Shown here one piece after another: positions 40,451-49,761 of a DNA stretch of 64,000 bases. The DNA lies in assembly GCA_964638005.1 (NCBI GenBank), contig CAZWXS010000003.1:44823-108822 (forward strand). Reading direction: 5' to 3'. Source of the stretch: JAAYYM01 sp964638005 (lineage in GTDB: Bacteria > Bacillota > Clostridia > Lachnospirales > Lachnospiraceae). Each line of letters begins with the position of its first letter. Within the stretch, counting starts at the first letter, position 1. Under the pieces are notes generated by a model. That model was not told where the DNA came from. It made no database searches and worked only from the letters and a program-made list of their open reading frames with translations. A program made the position numbers and the translations under genes.

Positions 40451-41625
40451 AGAAAGAATATAAGAGAGTATGCGCACATGTGGATCTGGATGCGATACTG
40501 ACCAATATGAGAAATATGCACGGGAACATTCCTGCCGAAACAAGGATGCTTGCCGTTATCAAGACGGACGGATATGGTCACGGCGCAGTGCCGATTGCAC
40601 GGGAACTGGAACAGGAGGCTTATGTGTTCGGCTATGCTGTTGCAACGGCGGAGGAAGCACTAATCCTGCAAAGAGCCGGAATGAAGAAGCCAATATTAAT
40701 CCTTGGGTATACATTTTCAGACGCATATGAGGATTTTGCGAGATTTGATATCAGACCGACAGTATTTAAAGAAGAGACTGCGAGACAGTTATCGGAATGC
40801 GCGTGTCGGATGAACAGGAAAATTAAGATACATTTGAAGATAGATACGGGTATGTCACGTATCGGGTTTTGCACGGATGAAGCATCTGTTGCTGTCATAC
40901 GGAGGATTTTGGAGCTGCCGATGCTGGAGGCAGAGGGGATATTTACACATTTTGCAAAGGCAGATTATGAGGATAAGTCTGCTGCAATGCGACAGCTTTC
41001 AATGTTTCGTTCCTATGTGGAACGATTGGAAGAGAAGACAGGATACAGTTTTCCTTTGAAGCATTGTGCAAACAGTGCAGCGATCATGGAATTGGGAGAA
41101 GCCTGTGACGGCTGGAATCTTGTAAGAGCAGGTATTTCTTTATATGGCTTATGGCCGTCGGAGGAAATGCGCAGGGATCTGATCGCATTGAAACCGGCAC
41201 TTTCCCTAAAGAGTCATATTGTATATATCAAGGAAATCGAGGCAGGAACACAGGTCAGCTATGGAGGAACCTATACGGCTGCACGTCGTATGCGTCTGGC
41301 GACTATACCGGTAGGATACGGAGACGGCTATCCGAGGACGTTGTCCAATCAGGGCGAGGTTCTGATCAGAGGAAAGCGGGCAAGGATATGCGGGCGTGTA
41401 TGTATGGATCAGTTCATGGTCGATGTGACGGATATTCCGGAGGCTTGTGAGTACGATGAGGTAATACTGATCGGTCATGACGGGACAGACAGCGTGACCG
41501 CGGAGGAATTGGGAGAATTGTCGGGAAGATTCAATTATGAGCTGCTGTGTGATCTGAACAAACGGATACCGAGAGTGTATTACAAAGATCAGGTTATCGT
41601 CGATCAGATGGATTATAGTGATTAA
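40447..41625 (+). CDS. alr: Alanine racemase
   Basis: 392-residue PLP enzyme supplying D-Ala for cell wall. PLP-lysine Lys39 in AVIKTDGYGHGA, substrate-region GMSRIGF, and the catalytic tyrosine region in VGYGDGYPR/ SYGGTYTA. Two-domain fold complete. It overlaps nnr by four bases and precedes a MazF toxin gene, an arrangement known from Bacillus (alr-ndoAI-ndoA) except that no antitoxin lies between. Confidence 0.95.
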   Translation: MKKEYKRVCAHVDLDAILTNMRNMHGNIPAETRMLAVIKTDGYGHGAVPIARELEQEAYVFGYAVATAEEALILQRAGMKKPILILGYTFSDAYEDFARFDIRPTVFKEETARQLSECACRMNRKIKIHLKIDTGMSRIGFCTDEASVAVIRRILELPMLEAEGIFTHFAKADYEDKSAAMRQLSMFRSYVERLEEKTGYSFPLKHCANSAAIMELGEACDGWNLVRAGISLYGLWPSEEMRRDLIALKPALSLKSHIVYIKEIEAGTQVSYGGTYTAARRMRLATIPVGYGDGYPRTLSNQGEVLIRGKRARICGRVCMDQFMVDVTDIPEACEYDEVILIGHDGTDSVTAEELGELSGRFNYELLCDLNKRIPRVYYKDQVIVDQMDYSD

Positions 41626-41685
41626 CACTTTGATAAATTGGCAATACTAGACACCAGATAAAGAATGAAGGGTGTGTATTGTGAT

Positions 41686-42033
41686 ATGATAATCAAACGT
41701 GGAGACATATATTATGCAGATTTAAGACCTGTGATTGGTTCGGAACAGGGAGGCATCAGGCCGGTTCTGATCATCCAGAACGATGTTGGCAATAAGCACA
41801 GTCCTACAGTCATCTGTGCGGCCATTACATCAAAGATGAATAAAGCAAAGCTGCCTACGCATATTGAACTGTCGGCAGACAGATACGAGATGGTCAAAGA
41901 TTCCGTGATATTGCTTGAGCAGCTTCGTACAATTGATAAATTAAGATTAAAGGATCGGGTATGCCGTTTGGATGCGGCGATGATGAGCAGGGTGGATGAT
42001 GCGATCCGCATCAGCCTGGAGCTTGTTACATAA
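41686..42033 (+). CDS. MazF/PemK-family endoribonuclease toxin (NdoA-like), no antitoxin seen
   Basis: 115 residues from ATG 41686, the size of B. subtilis NdoA (EndoA). Motifs: IKRGDIYYADLRPVIGSEQGGIRPVLIIQND, split as KRGDIYYADL and GSEQGGIRPVLI, then TSKMNKAKLPTH and VILLEQLRTIDK. These RNases cut mRNA at short sequence motifs. The alr-mazF gap is only 60 bases, too short for a MazE/NdoAI antitoxin, and the next gene is a CBS membrane protein, so the toxin is orphan here. An upstream ATG (41665) is possible but lacks family homology. Ribosome site gaaggg is distant. Confidence 0.9.
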   Translation: MIIKRGDIYYADLRPVIGSEQGGIRPVLIIQNDVGNKHSPTVICAAITSKMNKAKLPTHIELSADRYEMVKDSVILLEQLRTIDKLRLKDRVCRLDAAMMSRVDDAIRISLELVT

Positions 42034-42042
42034 GGAGGAAAC

Positions 42043-43104
42043 GTGGAATTTATACTGTTACTTGTGGGTATTTCACTGATTTACGGATTGGGTGAAGCAA
42101 TCAGACACGTACGTGAGCATACGTCAGAACGGTTTTTAAAGGTACTGTTTGTAGATGCGTTTATTTATTTGATCATGCCATATCGCTATATTGTCATGTC
42201 CATCGGCAAAGGCTTTGCGCGTCTGTTCGGGATGAAGCCGGGGCTGGATATAGAAGACGTGACTGAGGAAGAGATCATTTCCATGGTCAATGAGGGGCAT
42301 GAGCAGGGTGTGTTGCAGGCGAGTGAGGCAGAGATGATCACCAATATCTTTGAACTTGATGATAAGGAAGCCAAGGACATCATGACACATCGCAAGAATA
42401 TTCTGGCGTTAGACGGAGCTATGACATTAGGCGATGCAGTGAAGTTCATGCTGGAGGAAAAGAACAGCAGATATCCCGTATACGAAGAGAACATTGATAC
42501 TATCATAGGAATCCTACATATTAAAGATGCTTTGCGGCGCTACGAGGATGAAGGTCTCAGACAGACGATGATCAGAGAATTTCCGGATATGCTGATGGAG
42601 GCGCGGTTCATTCCAGAGACGCGCAATATTGATACACTTTTTCGTACGATGCAGTCCGAAAAGATTCATATGGTCATTGTTGTGGATGAGTACGGTCAGA
42701 CAGAAGGTCTGGTTGCGATGGAAGACATCTTAGAGGAAATCGTAGGCAACATCATGGATGAATACGATGAAGAGGAAGAGCATATCAGGGAAAACGAAGA
42801 CAATACTTATGTCATGGAAGGAATGACGACGTTGGATGAGGTGGAGGATCTGCTCGGAATCGACTTTCAGGATGAAGAGTTTGATACCATCAACGGATTC
42901 CTGATAGAGAAGCTGGGCAGGATTCCGGAGGACGACGAGCAATTTGACATAGATCATGCCGGTTATAACTTTAAAATTTTGGACGTTGAAAACAGGATGA
43001 TTACTTCTGTTCTGGTTACAAAGATAGAGGCGGACGAGCCGGATGCAGAACCGGAGACCACTGATCATGAGAAGGACATAGAACAGCCGAGAACAGCCGG
43101 TTGA
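42043..43104 (+). CDS. CBS-domain 'hemolysin' (CorC/TlyC-type) without DUF21 core
   Basis: 353 residues. One N-terminal hydrophobic helix (2-18), a possible second at about 40-58, then an acidic loop, a CBS pair (about 108-235, MTHRKNILALDG and VVDEYGQTEGLVAMEDILEEIVG) and a CorC_HlyC FAD-like C-terminal domain (about 250-330). Related proteins take part in Mg2+/Co2+ export. The four-helix DUF21 (CNNM) domain is missing, so transport by itself is unlikely. Start GTG 42043 after taaggagg, nine bases after mazF. Confidence 0.85.
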   Translation: MEFILLLVGISLIYGLGEAIRHVREHTSERFLKVLFVDAFIYLIMPYRYIVMSIGKGFARLFGMKPGLDIEDVTEEEIISMVNEGHEQGVLQASEAEMITNIFELDDKEAKDIMTHRKNILALDGAMTLGDAVKFMLEEKNSRYPVYEENIDTIIGILHIKDALRRYEDEGLRQTMIREFPDMLMEARFIPETRNIDTLFRTMQSEKIHMVIVVDEYGQTEGLVAMEDILEEIVGNIMDEYDEEEEHIRENEDNTYVMEGMTTLDEVEDLLGIDFQDEEFDTINGFLIEKLGRIPEDDEQFDIDHAGYNFKILDVENRMITSVLVTKIEADEPDAEPETTDHEKDIEQPRTAG

Positions 43105-43115
43105 AGGAAAAGAGG

Positions 43116-43144
43116 TTGAAACGAAAGATAAATGATGTTACAAT
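43116..43144 (+). promoter_or_regulatory. Sigma-A promoter of yebC
   Basis: TTGAAA (43116-43121), 17-base spacer, TACAAT (43139-43144), 30 bases before the start codon at 43175. Confidence 0.75.
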
Positions 43145-43174
43145 AGCACGTAGAAAAAAGAGAGGTTGGTACAT

Positions 43175-43903
43175 ATGTCAGGACATTCAAAATTTGCAAA
43201 TATTAAACACAAAAAAGAAAGAAACGATGCGGCAAAGGGCAAGATCTTTACGATTATCGGCCGTGAGATTGCAGTAGCAGTCAAGGAGGGCGGAGCGGAT
43301 CCTAATAATAATTCCAGACTGCGTGACGTGATTGCCAAGGCAAAGGCCAACAATATGCCGAACGATACGATCGACAGAGGTATCAAGAAGGCAGCGGGAG
43401 ATGCTGCAAGCGTAAATTATGAATATGTTTCTTATGAGGGCTACGGGCCGAACGGAATTGCGATTATTGTTGATGCATTGACAGATAATAAGAACCGTAC
43501 GGCGGCAAATGTCAGGAATGCCTTTACCAAAGGCAACGGTAATGTTGGGACACCGGGATGTGTTTCCTTCATGTTCGACAAGAAGGGTCAGATTATTGTA
43601 GATAAGGAAGAGTATGAGGCTGATGCGGATGAACTCATGATGCAGGCATTGGATGCGGGCGCGGAGGACTTTTCGGAGGAAGAGGACAGTTATGAGATTA
43701 TCACAGATCCGGAAGCATTTTCCGCAGTCAGGGAAGCACTTGAGGCCGCGGGTATTCCCATGGCGTCTGCTGAAGTTACGATGATACCGCAGACATGGGT
43801 GGAATTGAATGATGAGACAGCAGTCAAGTCATTACAGAAGACGCTTGATCTGTTGGATGAGGATGACGACGTACAATATGTATATCACAATTGGGATGAA
43901 TGA
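43175..43903 (+). CDS. YebC/PmpR-family protein
   Basis: 242 residues, complete YebC family member. N-terminal SGHSKFANIKHKKERNDAAKGK is the signature; later AKANNMPNDTIDRGIKKA and the C-terminal WVELNDETA. Described as a transcriptional regulator; recent work on YebC paralogues supports a role in relieving ribosome stalling at proline stretches, and which applies here is open. Start ATG 43175 with agaggttgg; three earlier codons are not needed. Confidence 0.95.
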   Translation: MSGHSKFANIKHKKERNDAAKGKIFTIIGREIAVAVKEGGADPNNNSRLRDVIAKAKANNMPNDTIDRGIKKAAGDAASVNYEYVSYEGYGPNGIAIIVDALTDNKNRTAANVRNAFTKGNGNVGTPGCVSFMFDKKGQIIVDKEEYEADADELMMQALDAGAEDFSEEEDSYEIITDPEAFSAVREALEAAGIPMASAEVTMIPQTWVELNDETAVKSLQKTLDLLDEDDDVQYVYHNWDE

Positions 43904-43937
43904 TTACAGAGGGTAGATTACCGGAAAGGATAATCAA

Positions 43938-44702
43938 ATGGAACATATAGAACAGGGCTTGTGTGAGTTGTTGTTTGAGACTGTCGGGGAATTGAACCGC
44001 TTCAGAAGGGACAGCTATAAGAGTTATTTTATGTCTGTTTATGAAGAAGAGACAGGCTTGCTTCAGGATATTGAGAGAACATATCAGGAGAGTGAAGACA
44101 AGGAACAGTTTATCGGGCAAATAGCGGCTGCATTTGTTGAAAAGGTTGGAAGCAAATACGATGCCATAGAGAAAAAGTCTGCCAAGGAACAGTTCGTATT
44201 GGATCACAATACAGCGATGGTCGTATATGTGCTGCCATGTATACTGTACTTCAAGGGCGGTAGTTCTGCACCACTTGCGGATGCAATGGTGGCAGGGTGG
44301 AATGCCAGATTTTCCAAATATCATATTAACTCAGGGACATTTGAAGACATCAACGGAGGCTTCAAGACAAAGCTGTGTTACATCACGACTGCCGTATGCG
44401 AGAGCCTCGGTAAGCCGGATAACTGCTATGAATTGGAGACGCTCAGAAAATACAGGGATGGTTATCTTGCCTATCAGGCAGACGGCAAACAGTTGATTGA
44501 TGAGTATTATGACATTGCTCCGACGATTGTCAACAGGATCAATAAGCAGGAAAATGCTCTTGATATATATGAGAGCATCTACCAAAGTTATCTGAGTCCC
44601 TGCATTGAAAAGATCGAACAGCAGGAAAACGAGGAGTGCAAAAGAATCTATGCGTCCATGATGCAGGATCTGCAGGCGAAATACATGGGCTTTGTGTCAT
44701 AG
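43938..44702 (+). CDS. CFI-box-CTERM-like protein of unknown function
   Basis: 254 residues, no signal peptide. The N-terminal half is helical and unassigned, with a hydrophobic stretch near 92-106. The C-terminal half opens with a CFI-box-like motif: C147-YITTAVC, then LETLRKYRDGYL (168-177), matching 'CFIATAAYG...LRxFRDxxL'. The motif occurs at many C-termini in bacteria and its function is unknown. Cys147, Cys154 and Cys163 may bind metal (inference). Ribosome site ggaaagga. It lies between yebC and a membrane glycosyltransferase-like gene. Confidence 0.7.
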   Translation: MEHIEQGLCELLFETVGELNRFRRDSYKSYFMSVYEEETGLLQDIERTYQESEDKEQFIGQIAAAFVEKVGSKYDAIEKKSAKEQFVLDHNTAMVVYVLPCILYFKGGSSAPLADAMVAGWNARFSKYHINSGTFEDINGGFKTKLCYITTAVCESLGKPDNCYELETLRKYRDGYLAYQADGKQLIDEYYDIAPTIVNRINKQENALDIYESIYQSYLSPCIEKIEQQENEECKRIYASMMQDLQAKYMGFVS

Positions 44703-44718
44703 GTGAAGGGACAGATAC

Positions 44719-46422
44719 ATGCATATTAAGAAGAATTTATTTGTAAAGATCACAACAGTGCTTTTTATGATTATGATGGCCGGCATTTTATATGCGTCGG
44801 TCTATAATCATTTTTATGAGCAAACAAACGGGACATTTGCTCTCGTGATATTTGCCGGAGGCTTGCTGATTGTTCTCTTGATAACGATATTGATGTTGAA
44901 ATTGTTTGCACTGAAATCTCAGGAGAAGCATAGCGTATTCTTAATATTAGAAATCATTGTGGTTGGATTTTTGATGATTTATGGTATTTTTCTGCGGACA
45001 ATGCCGGAAGTCATTTTCAATTCACAGAATACAGCTTATTTTGATATTGCGGTATCTTTGCAAAAGGGTATGAAGATGCCGAATATGGATCAGGTCATCA
45101 AGACCGTTATGGATACACCTGCATTATTCGGTTACGGAGAGCTGATGGCAGGGGGATTTGCCTTATTTGGGACTAAGCCGGAGGTACTGTTTTATACAAA
45201 TGTTCTGTTTCAGATGTTAAGCATTTTCTTTATATATCGACTTACCAGAAGAGCGGCGGGAAAGGTATGCAGTGTCTTTGTACTGGTCCTTTGTGTCTAT
45301 ATGCCGTCACAGATATTTTCAGTATATACGTTGGATTCCGAGGAAATGTTTTCTTGTATTTTGTTTGGGGCATTGTGGCTGTTCGTCTATATGGCAGATA
45401 CCTATCGAAAAAAGGACTTTCGCATTGGAGGGATATTGTGCCAGGTTCTGCTGGGGGTATTGCTCGGAGTGATGGTCTTTGTCACTCCGGTTTCGGTGAT
45501 TTTGGCAGTTATCCTATTGATTATGCAGTTTTTATGCAGAAAAAAGGGTGTGCTGCGCGGATTGATTACAATATGTGCTACGTGTGCGTCATTTGCTCTT
45601 TTATTGTTCTGGATGAGCAGTTCACTGCGGGTTGACTATATACAGACCGCTTCTGCATATGCGGAGGAATTGATTCCCGAACTGGACGTGATGAAAAATG
45701 ACGGACTTCTGGTTCAGGCAGAGCGGATAGGCAGACAGTATGGTAAGGTGATATCTGATCAAGGAAAAGAAATAGTGGGCAACTATAATAGTCTTCTCTA
45801 CGCAGACGGATTAAGGCTGGAGACATCTTCAGTGGGATTGTTGCAGGCAGTGAATCTGTTCCTGTTTCTGTGGACAATCGTTATGGCATTATGCTTTGGG
45901 CTATATGTGTTGATTGGAAGGAATATCAGAAACAGAAGTGCGGTTTTGTTCATGTGGTTATGTATGGGTGCATTGGTTATGCTGTTTTTGAAGATGAACA
46001 CACCATATAACTTTGTTTTTTTAATGGAATTGCTAATCATTCTTGCAAGTGTGGGATATCAATATATTTATATTGGTTTCCTGAGTCCGGATCAGCTTCC
46101 GGAAGAAGCGGAGGAAGAAGTGGAGACACGGGAAACGGTGATGCAGGAAGTGCAGCCACAGGAGATGCAGCCACAGGAAGTGCAAATTCAGGAAGTGCAG
46201 TCACAGGAGATGCAGCTGCAGGAAGCGCAAATTCAGGAAGTGCAGCCTCAGGAAGAGCAGCCACAGGAAGAGGAAAAGCCGCAGATTCAGTACATAGAGA
46301 ATCCGCTGCCGCTTCCGAAAAAGCATGTTAAGAAGAATCGCATTGATTATGCGGTTGAGCCGACAGAGGATCAGATGAAATATGATATTGACGTTGCTGA
46401 TGACGCTGATTGGGATTATTGA
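44719..46422 (+). CDS. Polytopic membrane protein, possibly GT-C type glycosyltransferase, with QE-repeat tail
   Basis: 567 residues with about ten membrane helices up to residue ~455. An extracytoplasmic loop early in the protein (NTAYFDIAVSLQKG) and the overall helix layout resemble PMT/ArnT-like GT-C transferases that use lipid-linked sugars, but the usual acidic catalytic motif is not certain. From residue 476 on, nine 5-residue units QE[V/M/A/E]Q[P/I/S/L] form a low-complexity Gln/Glu tail, ending in a charged, Asp-rich stretch. The tail is cytoplasmic if the helix count is even. No partner genes identify the sugar. Confidence 0.55.
   Translation: MHIKKNLFVKITTVLFMIMMAGILYASVYNHFYEQTNGTFALVIFAGGLLIVLLITILMLKLFALKSQEKHSVFLILEIIVVGFLMIYGIFLRTMPEVIFNSQNTAYFDIAVSLQKGMKMPNMDQVIKTVMDTPALFGYGELMAGGFALFGTKPEVLFYTNVLFQMLSIFFIYRLTRRAAGKVCSVFVLVLCVYMPSQIFSVYTLDSEEMFSCILFGALWLFVYMADTYRKKDFRIGGILCQVLLGVLLGVMVFVTPVSVILAVILLIMQFLCRKKGVLRGLITICATCASFALLLFWMSSSLRVDYIQTASAYAEELIPELDVMKNDGLLVQAERIGRQYGKVISDQGKEIVGNYNSLLYADGLRLETSSVGLLQAVNLFLFLWTIVMALCFGLYVLIGRNIRNRSAVLFMWLCMGALVMLFLKMNTPYNFVFLMELLIILASVGYQYIYIGFLSPDQLPEEAEEEVETRETVMQEVQPQEMQPQEVQIQEVQSQEMQLQEAQIQEVQPQEEQPQEEEKPQIQYIENPLPLPKKHVKKNRIDYAVEPTEDQMKYDIDVADDADWDY
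46144..46278 (+). repeat. 15-bp tandem repeats coding QEVQP-type units
   Basis: Nine consecutive 15-bp units (consensus caggaagtgcagcca) encode the QE-rich tail of the membrane protein. Units vary mainly in the third and fifth codons. Such arrays often change length between strains. Confidence 0.85.
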
Positions 46423-46483
46423 TCAAGAGGAATATATTTTTCATTACTTCACATACTAACGTAAAATAAGTGAAAGGTGAGGT

Positions 46484-47185
46484 ATGTGGGAAATGAAACA
46501 GGATGATACACAGGAACAAAAGGACGACCATTCAATAGATAATGTTAAGGATTACGGGCAGGTGACTCTGGGAGAAAAGGGAACAAATAAAAGAGTTCAT
46601 CTGCTTTCTGTTATTGGAGAGATTGAAGGGCATGAACTGCTGCCCAGTTCTACCAAGACAACCAAATATGAGCATGTGCTGCCTCAGTTGGCTGCGATTG
46701 AAGAAGATCAGGATATCAAAGGGGTTCTCATTTTGATCAATACGGTAGGCGGGGATGTAGAAGCAGGGTTAGCCATTGCAGAACTCATTGCATCGCTCAG
46801 CAAGCCTACGGTGTCTCTGGTGCTGGGGGGAAGTCATTCCATAGGAGTGCCGATTGCGGTCAGTGCAGATTATTCTTTTATCGTAGAGAGTGGTACCGTG
46901 GTCATCCATCCGGTCAGAACCAATGGTATGGTCATAGGGGTCAAACAGTCCTTTGATTATTTTAAGAAGATACAGGATCGTATTGTGGGCTTTATCACAT
47001 CGCATTGCAATGTCAAGAAAAAGAGGCTGGAGGAAATGATGATGGAAACCTCCTCGGTATTGACAAAGGACATCGGAACGATTCTGGTGGGAAAAGAGGC
47101 TGTTGAGGAAGCAATCATTGATGAGGTAGGCGGAGTGGCCGAGGCATTTAAGAAGCTGAATCAGTTGATTTCTGCGGATAAATAG
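46484..47185 (+). CDS. ClpP-like serine protease TepA (YlbK/TepA family)
   Basis: 233-residue ClpP-fold protein. Ser119 in GGSHSIG and His142 in VIHPV are at the positions of the ClpP Ser-His pair. GGDVEAGLAIAE is the usual oxyanion-loop glycine segment. The N-terminus is acidic and lacks a signal peptide; TepA was linked to protein export in B. subtilis and is cytoplasmic. Start ATG 46484, with another in-frame ATG at 46493; both follow aaaggtg. Confidence 0.88.
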   Translation: MWEMKQDDTQEQKDDHSIDNVKDYGQVTLGEKGTNKRVHLLSVIGEIEGHELLPSSTKTTKYEHVLPQLAAIEEDQDIKGVLILINTVGGDVEAGLAIAELIASLSKPTVSLVLGGSHSIGVPIAVSADYSFIVESGTVVIHPVRTNGMVIGVKQSFDYFKKIQDRIVGFITSHCNVKKKRLEEMMMETSSVLTKDIGTILVGKEAVEEAIIDEVGGVAEAFKKLNQLISADK

Positions 47186-47226
47186 GTTAAATTGATGATA
47201 GACATTCATACAAAGGAGGTGCGGAT

Positions 47227-47895
47227 ATGTCGGCAATCAGCGTGTTCGATGTGATCGGTCCGAATATGATAGGCCCATCAAGTTCACATACGGCAGGAGC
47301 GGCAACAATTGCGCTTTTGACCCGAAAACTGATGGATGGGAAGCTAGTCAGTGCAAGATTCATCCTATATGGTTCCTTTGCGGAGACTTATCGTGGACAT
47401 GGCACGGATAAGGCGTTGCTTGGGGGAATATTAGGGTATAATGCAGATGATATCAGAATCAGAAATTCCATGGAGCATGCCGGTGCAGAAGGGCTTCAGT
47501 ATGAATTTGTCATCAATACAGCAGAAAAGACGGAACATCCGAATACCGTAGATATAGAATTGAAAAATGATGTAGGACGGCTGCTGACTGTCAGGGGAGA
47601 ATCTCTGGGCGGCGGTAAGGTCAGGCTTGTGCGGATCAATCAGATAGAGGTAGATTTTACGGGAGAGTACAGTTCTCTGATTGTAAGTCATGAAGATCAC
47701 CCGGGTGTGATTGCATATATTACGAAGTGTCTTGCGGAGCATGATATCAATATTGCATTTATGAAACTGTATCGTGAGGCTAAGGGCGAGAAAGCATATA
47801 CAATTGTAGAATCAGACGAAAGAATCAATCAGGCGGTCATCGATGAAATCAGCCAAAACGCATATGTCAGAAGGACGATGCTGGTACAGGTATAG
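47227..47895 (+). CDS. sdaAB: L-serine dehydratase, iron-sulfur-dependent, beta subunit
   Basis: 222 residues. With SdaAA it deaminates L-serine to pyruvate and ammonia. The N-terminal substrate domain opens SVFDVIGPNMIGPSSSHTAGA, and the C-terminal ACT domain (about 148-222) starts YSSLIVSHEDHPGVIAYI. Strong ribosome site aaaggaggt. Alpha subunit gene follows after 30 bases. Confidence 0.96.
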   Translation: MSAISVFDVIGPNMIGPSSSHTAGAATIALLTRKLMDGKLVSARFILYGSFAETYRGHGTDKALLGGILGYNADDIRIRNSMEHAGAEGLQYEFVINTAEKTEHPNTVDIELKNDVGRLLTVRGESLGGGKVRLVRINQIEVDFTGEYSSLIVSHEDHPGVIAYITKCLAEHDINIAFMKLYREAKGEKAYTIVESDERINQAVIDEISQNAYVRRTMLVQV

Positions 47896-47925
47896 GGCGG
47901 CTGTGCGGTGTATGGAGGGTGTACA

Positions 47926-48822
47926 ATGGATTTTCAAAACGGAGAAGAACTCCTTGCATTATGCAGTAAGGAGCAGTGCAGCATATCTGAGATCATGATC
48001 AGGCGTGAAGTGTCGCAGGGTGAAGAATCCAGGGATTCGATCCTCCAAAAGATGCAGAAGGCATATAGGATCATGGAGACATCGGCACATGAACCTTTGA
48101 AAAGTGAAATCAGTACCATGGGTGGAATCATCGGAGGAGAAGCAGCGAAGCTGCAGAAACACCGGCAGGCGGGAGAGTCACTGTGTGGGGATGTGACTGC
48201 CAGAGCGGTCATGTATGCCATGGCGGTGCTAGAGGTCAATGCGTCCATGGGATTGATCGTGGCCGCACCCACAGCCGGTGCATCGGGCGTAGTGCCGGGT
48301 GTACTCCTGTCGGTTGCAGAGATATATGAGTTTGGCGAGGAACAGGTGATAGAAGGACTCTTTACCGCGGGGGCAGTCGGATATCTGTTTATGCGGAACG
48401 CATCGGTTTCGGGAGCAGAGGCTGGATGTCAGGCAGAGGTGGGAGTTGCTTCTGCGATGGCGGCTGCGGCAGTGGTAGAACTGATGGGCGGAACACCGGA
48501 ACAGTGTCTGCATGCTTCAGCGATGGCAATTGCCAATCTATTGGGACTTGTATGCGATCCGATAGCAGGACTTGTAGAAAGCCCGTGTCAGGGCAGAAAT
48601 GCCATCGGAGCAAGCAATGCTCTCACATGTGCATTTCTTGCACTCAGCGGAGTTTCACAGAAGATTCCGTTTGACGAGATGGTAGAGACAATGCTCAAGG
48701 TTGGAAAGAAAATCCCGGCAGATCTGCGAGAGACGGCACTTGGCGGTTGTGCAGCATGCAAGACGGGACGTGCAATCAAGAATCAATATGAATCACACAC
48801 GATTGGGGTGAACAAAATATGA
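47926..48822 (+). CDS. sdaAA: L-serine dehydratase, iron-sulfur-dependent, alpha subunit
   Basis: 298 residues from ATG 47926 (ribosome site ggaggg). It holds the oxygen-labile [4Fe-4S] cluster: cysteines are in AGCQAEVG, LVCDPIAG and GGCAACKTG. Substrate motif PTAGASGVVPGVL is intact. Its stop overlaps the start of a LysR regulator gene by four bases, so the regulator is co-translated and may control serine breakdown. Confidence 0.96.
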   Translation: MDFQNGEELLALCSKEQCSISEIMIRREVSQGEESRDSILQKMQKAYRIMETSAHEPLKSEISTMGGIIGGEAAKLQKHRQAGESLCGDVTARAVMYAMAVLEVNASMGLIVAAPTAGASGVVPGVLLSVAEIYEFGEEQVIEGLFTAGAVGYLFMRNASVSGAEAGCQAEVGVASAMAAAAVVELMGGTPEQCLHASAMAIANLLGLVCDPIAGLVESPCQGRNAIGASNALTCAFLALSGVSQKIPFDEMVETMLKVGKKIPADLRETALGGCAACKTGRAIKNQYESHTIGVNKI

Positions 48823-49727
48823 CTTTACAGCAATTAAAATATGTAATCGCGGTAGCGGATCATCATTCCGTGAGTCAGGCAGCACAGTCACTGTTCATAT
48901 CTCAGCCGAGTTTGTCAAATGCAATCAAGGAGTTGGAGCAGGAAGTCGGGATACATATCTTTATACGTAATAATAAAGGCATATCCGTGACAGAGGAAGG
49001 ATGGGAATTCCTTGGATATGCACGTCAGGTCATAGAGCAGGCAGGGCTACTGGAGCAAAGATATACGGGCAGCGGAATGCCAAAGAAAAAGTTCAGTGTA
49101 TCGACCCAGCATTATTCCTTTGCTGTCAATGCATTTGTGGATCTTGTAAAGCAGTACGGGATGGAAGAATATGAGTTTTCCATTCGCGAGACCATGACTT
49201 ATAAGATTATTGATGATGTGAAAAGTATGAGGAGTGAGATCGGAGTTCTTTTCATCAATTCCTATAATGAAAAGATCATATCCAAGCAGTTGAGCGAGAA
49301 TTGTCTTACTTTTAGTGAACTGTTTGAGACAAAACCGCATATATCCGTCTACAGAAAGAATCCGTTGGCACAGAAAAAGAGCATTACGCTGGAGGAACTT
49401 GCGGATTATCCGAATCTGGTGTTCGAGCAGGGAGATTATAATTCGTTTTATTATGCGGAAGAAATCATCAGTCTGCCGGAACACAGACAGACCATCCGTG
49501 TGACAGACAGAGCCACGATGGTGAATTTGGCTATCGGATTAAACGGATTTACGGTCAGCACGGGTATTTTCAATGAGGAATTGAACGGCAGTGATATCGT
49601 AACGGTTCCGTTGGAGGCAGAGGAAAGCATCAAGGTTGGAACGATTACGAATCAGAGTATGATGTTAAGTTCTATCGGAAGTGCCTATATGGAGTATCTG
49701 AAGAATTATACGAAGCCTATGCTATAG
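48819..49727 (+). CDS. LysR-family transcriptional regulator
   Basis: 302 residues. The LysR helix-turn-helix (1-60) reads MTLQQLKYVIAVADHHSVSQAA then SLSNAIKELEQEVG; a PBP2-like effector domain follows (about 90-300). ATGA overlap with sdaAA. The next gene downstream, an O-acetylhomoserine sulfhydrylase, begins 116 bases on with its own promoter, so control of sulfur metabolism is also possible. Effector unknown. Confidence 0.93.
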   Translation: MTLQQLKYVIAVADHHSVSQAAQSLFISQPSLSNAIKELEQEVGIHIFIRNNKGISVTEEGWEFLGYARQVIEQAGLLEQRYTGSGMPKKKFSVSTQHYSFAVNAFVDLVKQYGMEEYEFSIRETMTYKIIDDVKSMRSEIGVLFINSYNEKIISKQLSENCLTFSELFETKPHISVYRKNPLAQKKSITLEELADYPNLVFEQGDYNSFYYAEEIISLPEHRQTIRVTDRATMVNLAIGLNGFTVSTGIFNEELNGSDIVTVPLEAEESIKVGTITNQSMMLSSIGSAYMEYLKNYTKPML

Positions 49728-49761
49728 ACAAAAGCTATGGCGGGCGATACTTTTTTGATAT

